From: Streptomyces sp. PTY087I2
Lineage (GTDB): Bacteria > Actinomycetota > Actinomycetes > Streptomycetales > Streptomycetaceae
Direction: 5' to 3'
NCBI RefSeq assembly: GCF_001687325.1
Contig: NZ_LZRD01000032.1
Location: 1 to 64,000 of the forward strand
DNA: 64,000 bases
Positions 63,351-64,000 of this stretch are shown here, piece by piece. Every line of letters begins with the position of its first letter. The stretch's first letter is position 1. The notes under the pieces are model-generated. The model saw only the letters and a program-made list of their open reading frames with translations. It searched no databases and was not told where the DNA came from. The position numbers and the translations under genes are program-made.

Positions 63351-64000
63351 GTGCTGGAAGAGGTCGTAGCGACCCGTTACGTCACGCCTCTGCGTGAGGG
63401 CGGCTCGCTCCCCGGGATCGTCGAGGCCGACGACCTCGGCACGTACGTCATGAAGTTCACCGGAGCCGGACAGGGCCGCAAGACGCTTGTCGCCGAGGTC
63501 ATCTGCGGCGAGCTGGGCCGCCGGCTCGGGCTGCGGGTGCCGGAGCTGGTGACCATCGAGCTGGACCCGGTCATCGGACTGGCCGAGCCGGACCAGGAGG
63601 TGCAGGAGCTGCTCAAGGCGAGCGGCGGCCTGAACCTCGGCATGGACTACCTGCCGGGCTCGTTCGGGTTCGACCCGCTCGCCTACGAGGTCGGGGCGGC
63701 CGAGGCCGGGCGGATCGTCTGGTTCGACGCGCTGATCAACAACGTGGACCGCTCCTGGCGCAACCCCAACCTGCTCGTCTGGCACGGCGACCTCTGGCTC
63801 ATCGACCACGGCGCGACCATGATCTGGCACCACAACTGGCCGGGCGCCCAGGCCTCCGCCGCCAAGCCGTACAACGCCTCCGACCACGTCCTGGCCCCCT
63901 TCGGACCGGACATCGCGGCCGCGGCCGCCGAGCTCGCCCCGCTGGTCACCGAGGAACTGCTCACCGAGGTGGCCGCCGACGTACCGGACGTCTGGCTGGC
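63351..64000 (+). CDS. HipA family kinase (partial, cut by window end)
   Basis: About 216 residues of a HipA-like kinase: YVTPLREGGSLPGIVEADDL near the start, YVMKFTGAGQGRKTLVAEV with the ATP lysine, FDALINNVDRSWRNPNLLV (the catalytic Asp region) and WLIDHGATMIWHHNWPGAQA. GTG 63351 gives a typical start; GTG 63312 would add 13 residues. The frame continues beyond 64000. No HipB partner is seen in the window. Confidence 0.85.
   Translation, partial: MLEEVVATRYVTPLREGGSLPGIVEADDLGTYVMKFTGAGQGRKTLVAEVICGELGRRLGLRVPELVTIELDPVIGLAEPDQEVQELLKASGGLNLGMDYLPGSFGFDPLAYEVGAAEAGRIVWFDALINNVDRSWRNPNLLVWHGDLWLIDHGATMIWHHNWPGAQASAAKPYNASDHVLAPFGPDIAAAAAELAPLVTEELLTEVAADVPDVWL

Overview
The window is a high-GC actinomycete chromosome segment, almost certainly Streptomyces. 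The clues are the 23S-5S rRNA end, many GTG starts, GTGA/ATGA stop-start overlaps, Streptomyces-type small proteins, and the block garA - ftsR - bifunctional nuclease - second MerR gene. No phage, plasmid or CRISPR signal was seen.

Layout. 1-0.45 kb: rRNA operon end with terminator. 0.57-14.2 kb: conserved core genes on the + strand: CDP-alcohol phosphatidyltransferase, a mannose-1-phosphate guanylyltransferase fused to a degenerate phosphomannomutase domain, two DUF881 proteins around small basic protein, GarA-like FHA protein, FtsR, bifunctional nuclease, MerR regulator, DNA polymerase IV, an antisense PRC-barrel gene, and a tandem glycine riboswitch ahead of gcvP. 14.4-41.2 kb: ordinary Streptomyces accessory genes. 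These include a GCS2 ligase, a VWA lipid- or membrane-anchored protein, CPBP protease, PhzF, RidA, WYL/PadR/MocR/LysR regulators, three EamA transporters, a NADAR-domain protein, split-barrel FMN/F420 proteins, a Rieske protein, secreted hydrolases, and a 162-bp inverted-repeat element resembling a MITE.

41.4-54.0 kb is the exciting part: 14 tightly packed, often overlapping minus-strand genes forming one probable operon. In transcription order they encode a 2-oxoglutarate/Fe(II) oxygenase, a cupin, a short 2-isopropylmalate/homocitrate-synthase-like enzyme, a Dabb protein, a PaaK-like adenylate-forming enzyme, a class IV aminotransferase, a BacA/AerD/SalX-like prephenate decarboxylase, isopropylmalate isomerase large and small subunits, RidA, chorismate mutase, an FAD/NAD(P) oxidoreductase, a Cys-less isochorismatase-fold protein, and a class I/II aminotransferase. 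Read as a pathway: chorismate to prephenate to a non-aromatic dihydro-hydroxyphenylpyruvate, then leucine-type one-carbon homologation, transamination and oxidation/activation. There is no NRPS or PKS. This resembles a new route to a homologated cyclohexadienyl or cyclohexenyl amino acid, or a 3-substituted malate-derived product such as a beta-lactone.

54.1-63.1 kb likely completes the cluster or borders it: an FAD oxidase with a divergent IclR regulator, an extra GAPDH (possible self-resistance copy), an EamA exporter with a divergent CGNR regulator, an orphan DhaL, two LuxR regulators with degenerate receiver domains, and a class II DAHP synthase that would feed chorismate supply. A HipA-like kinase gene is cut by the window end.

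All functions are read from the sequence and from family knowledge; no database search was run. Starts were chosen by Shine-Dalgarno spacing and family length and may be off by a few codons.
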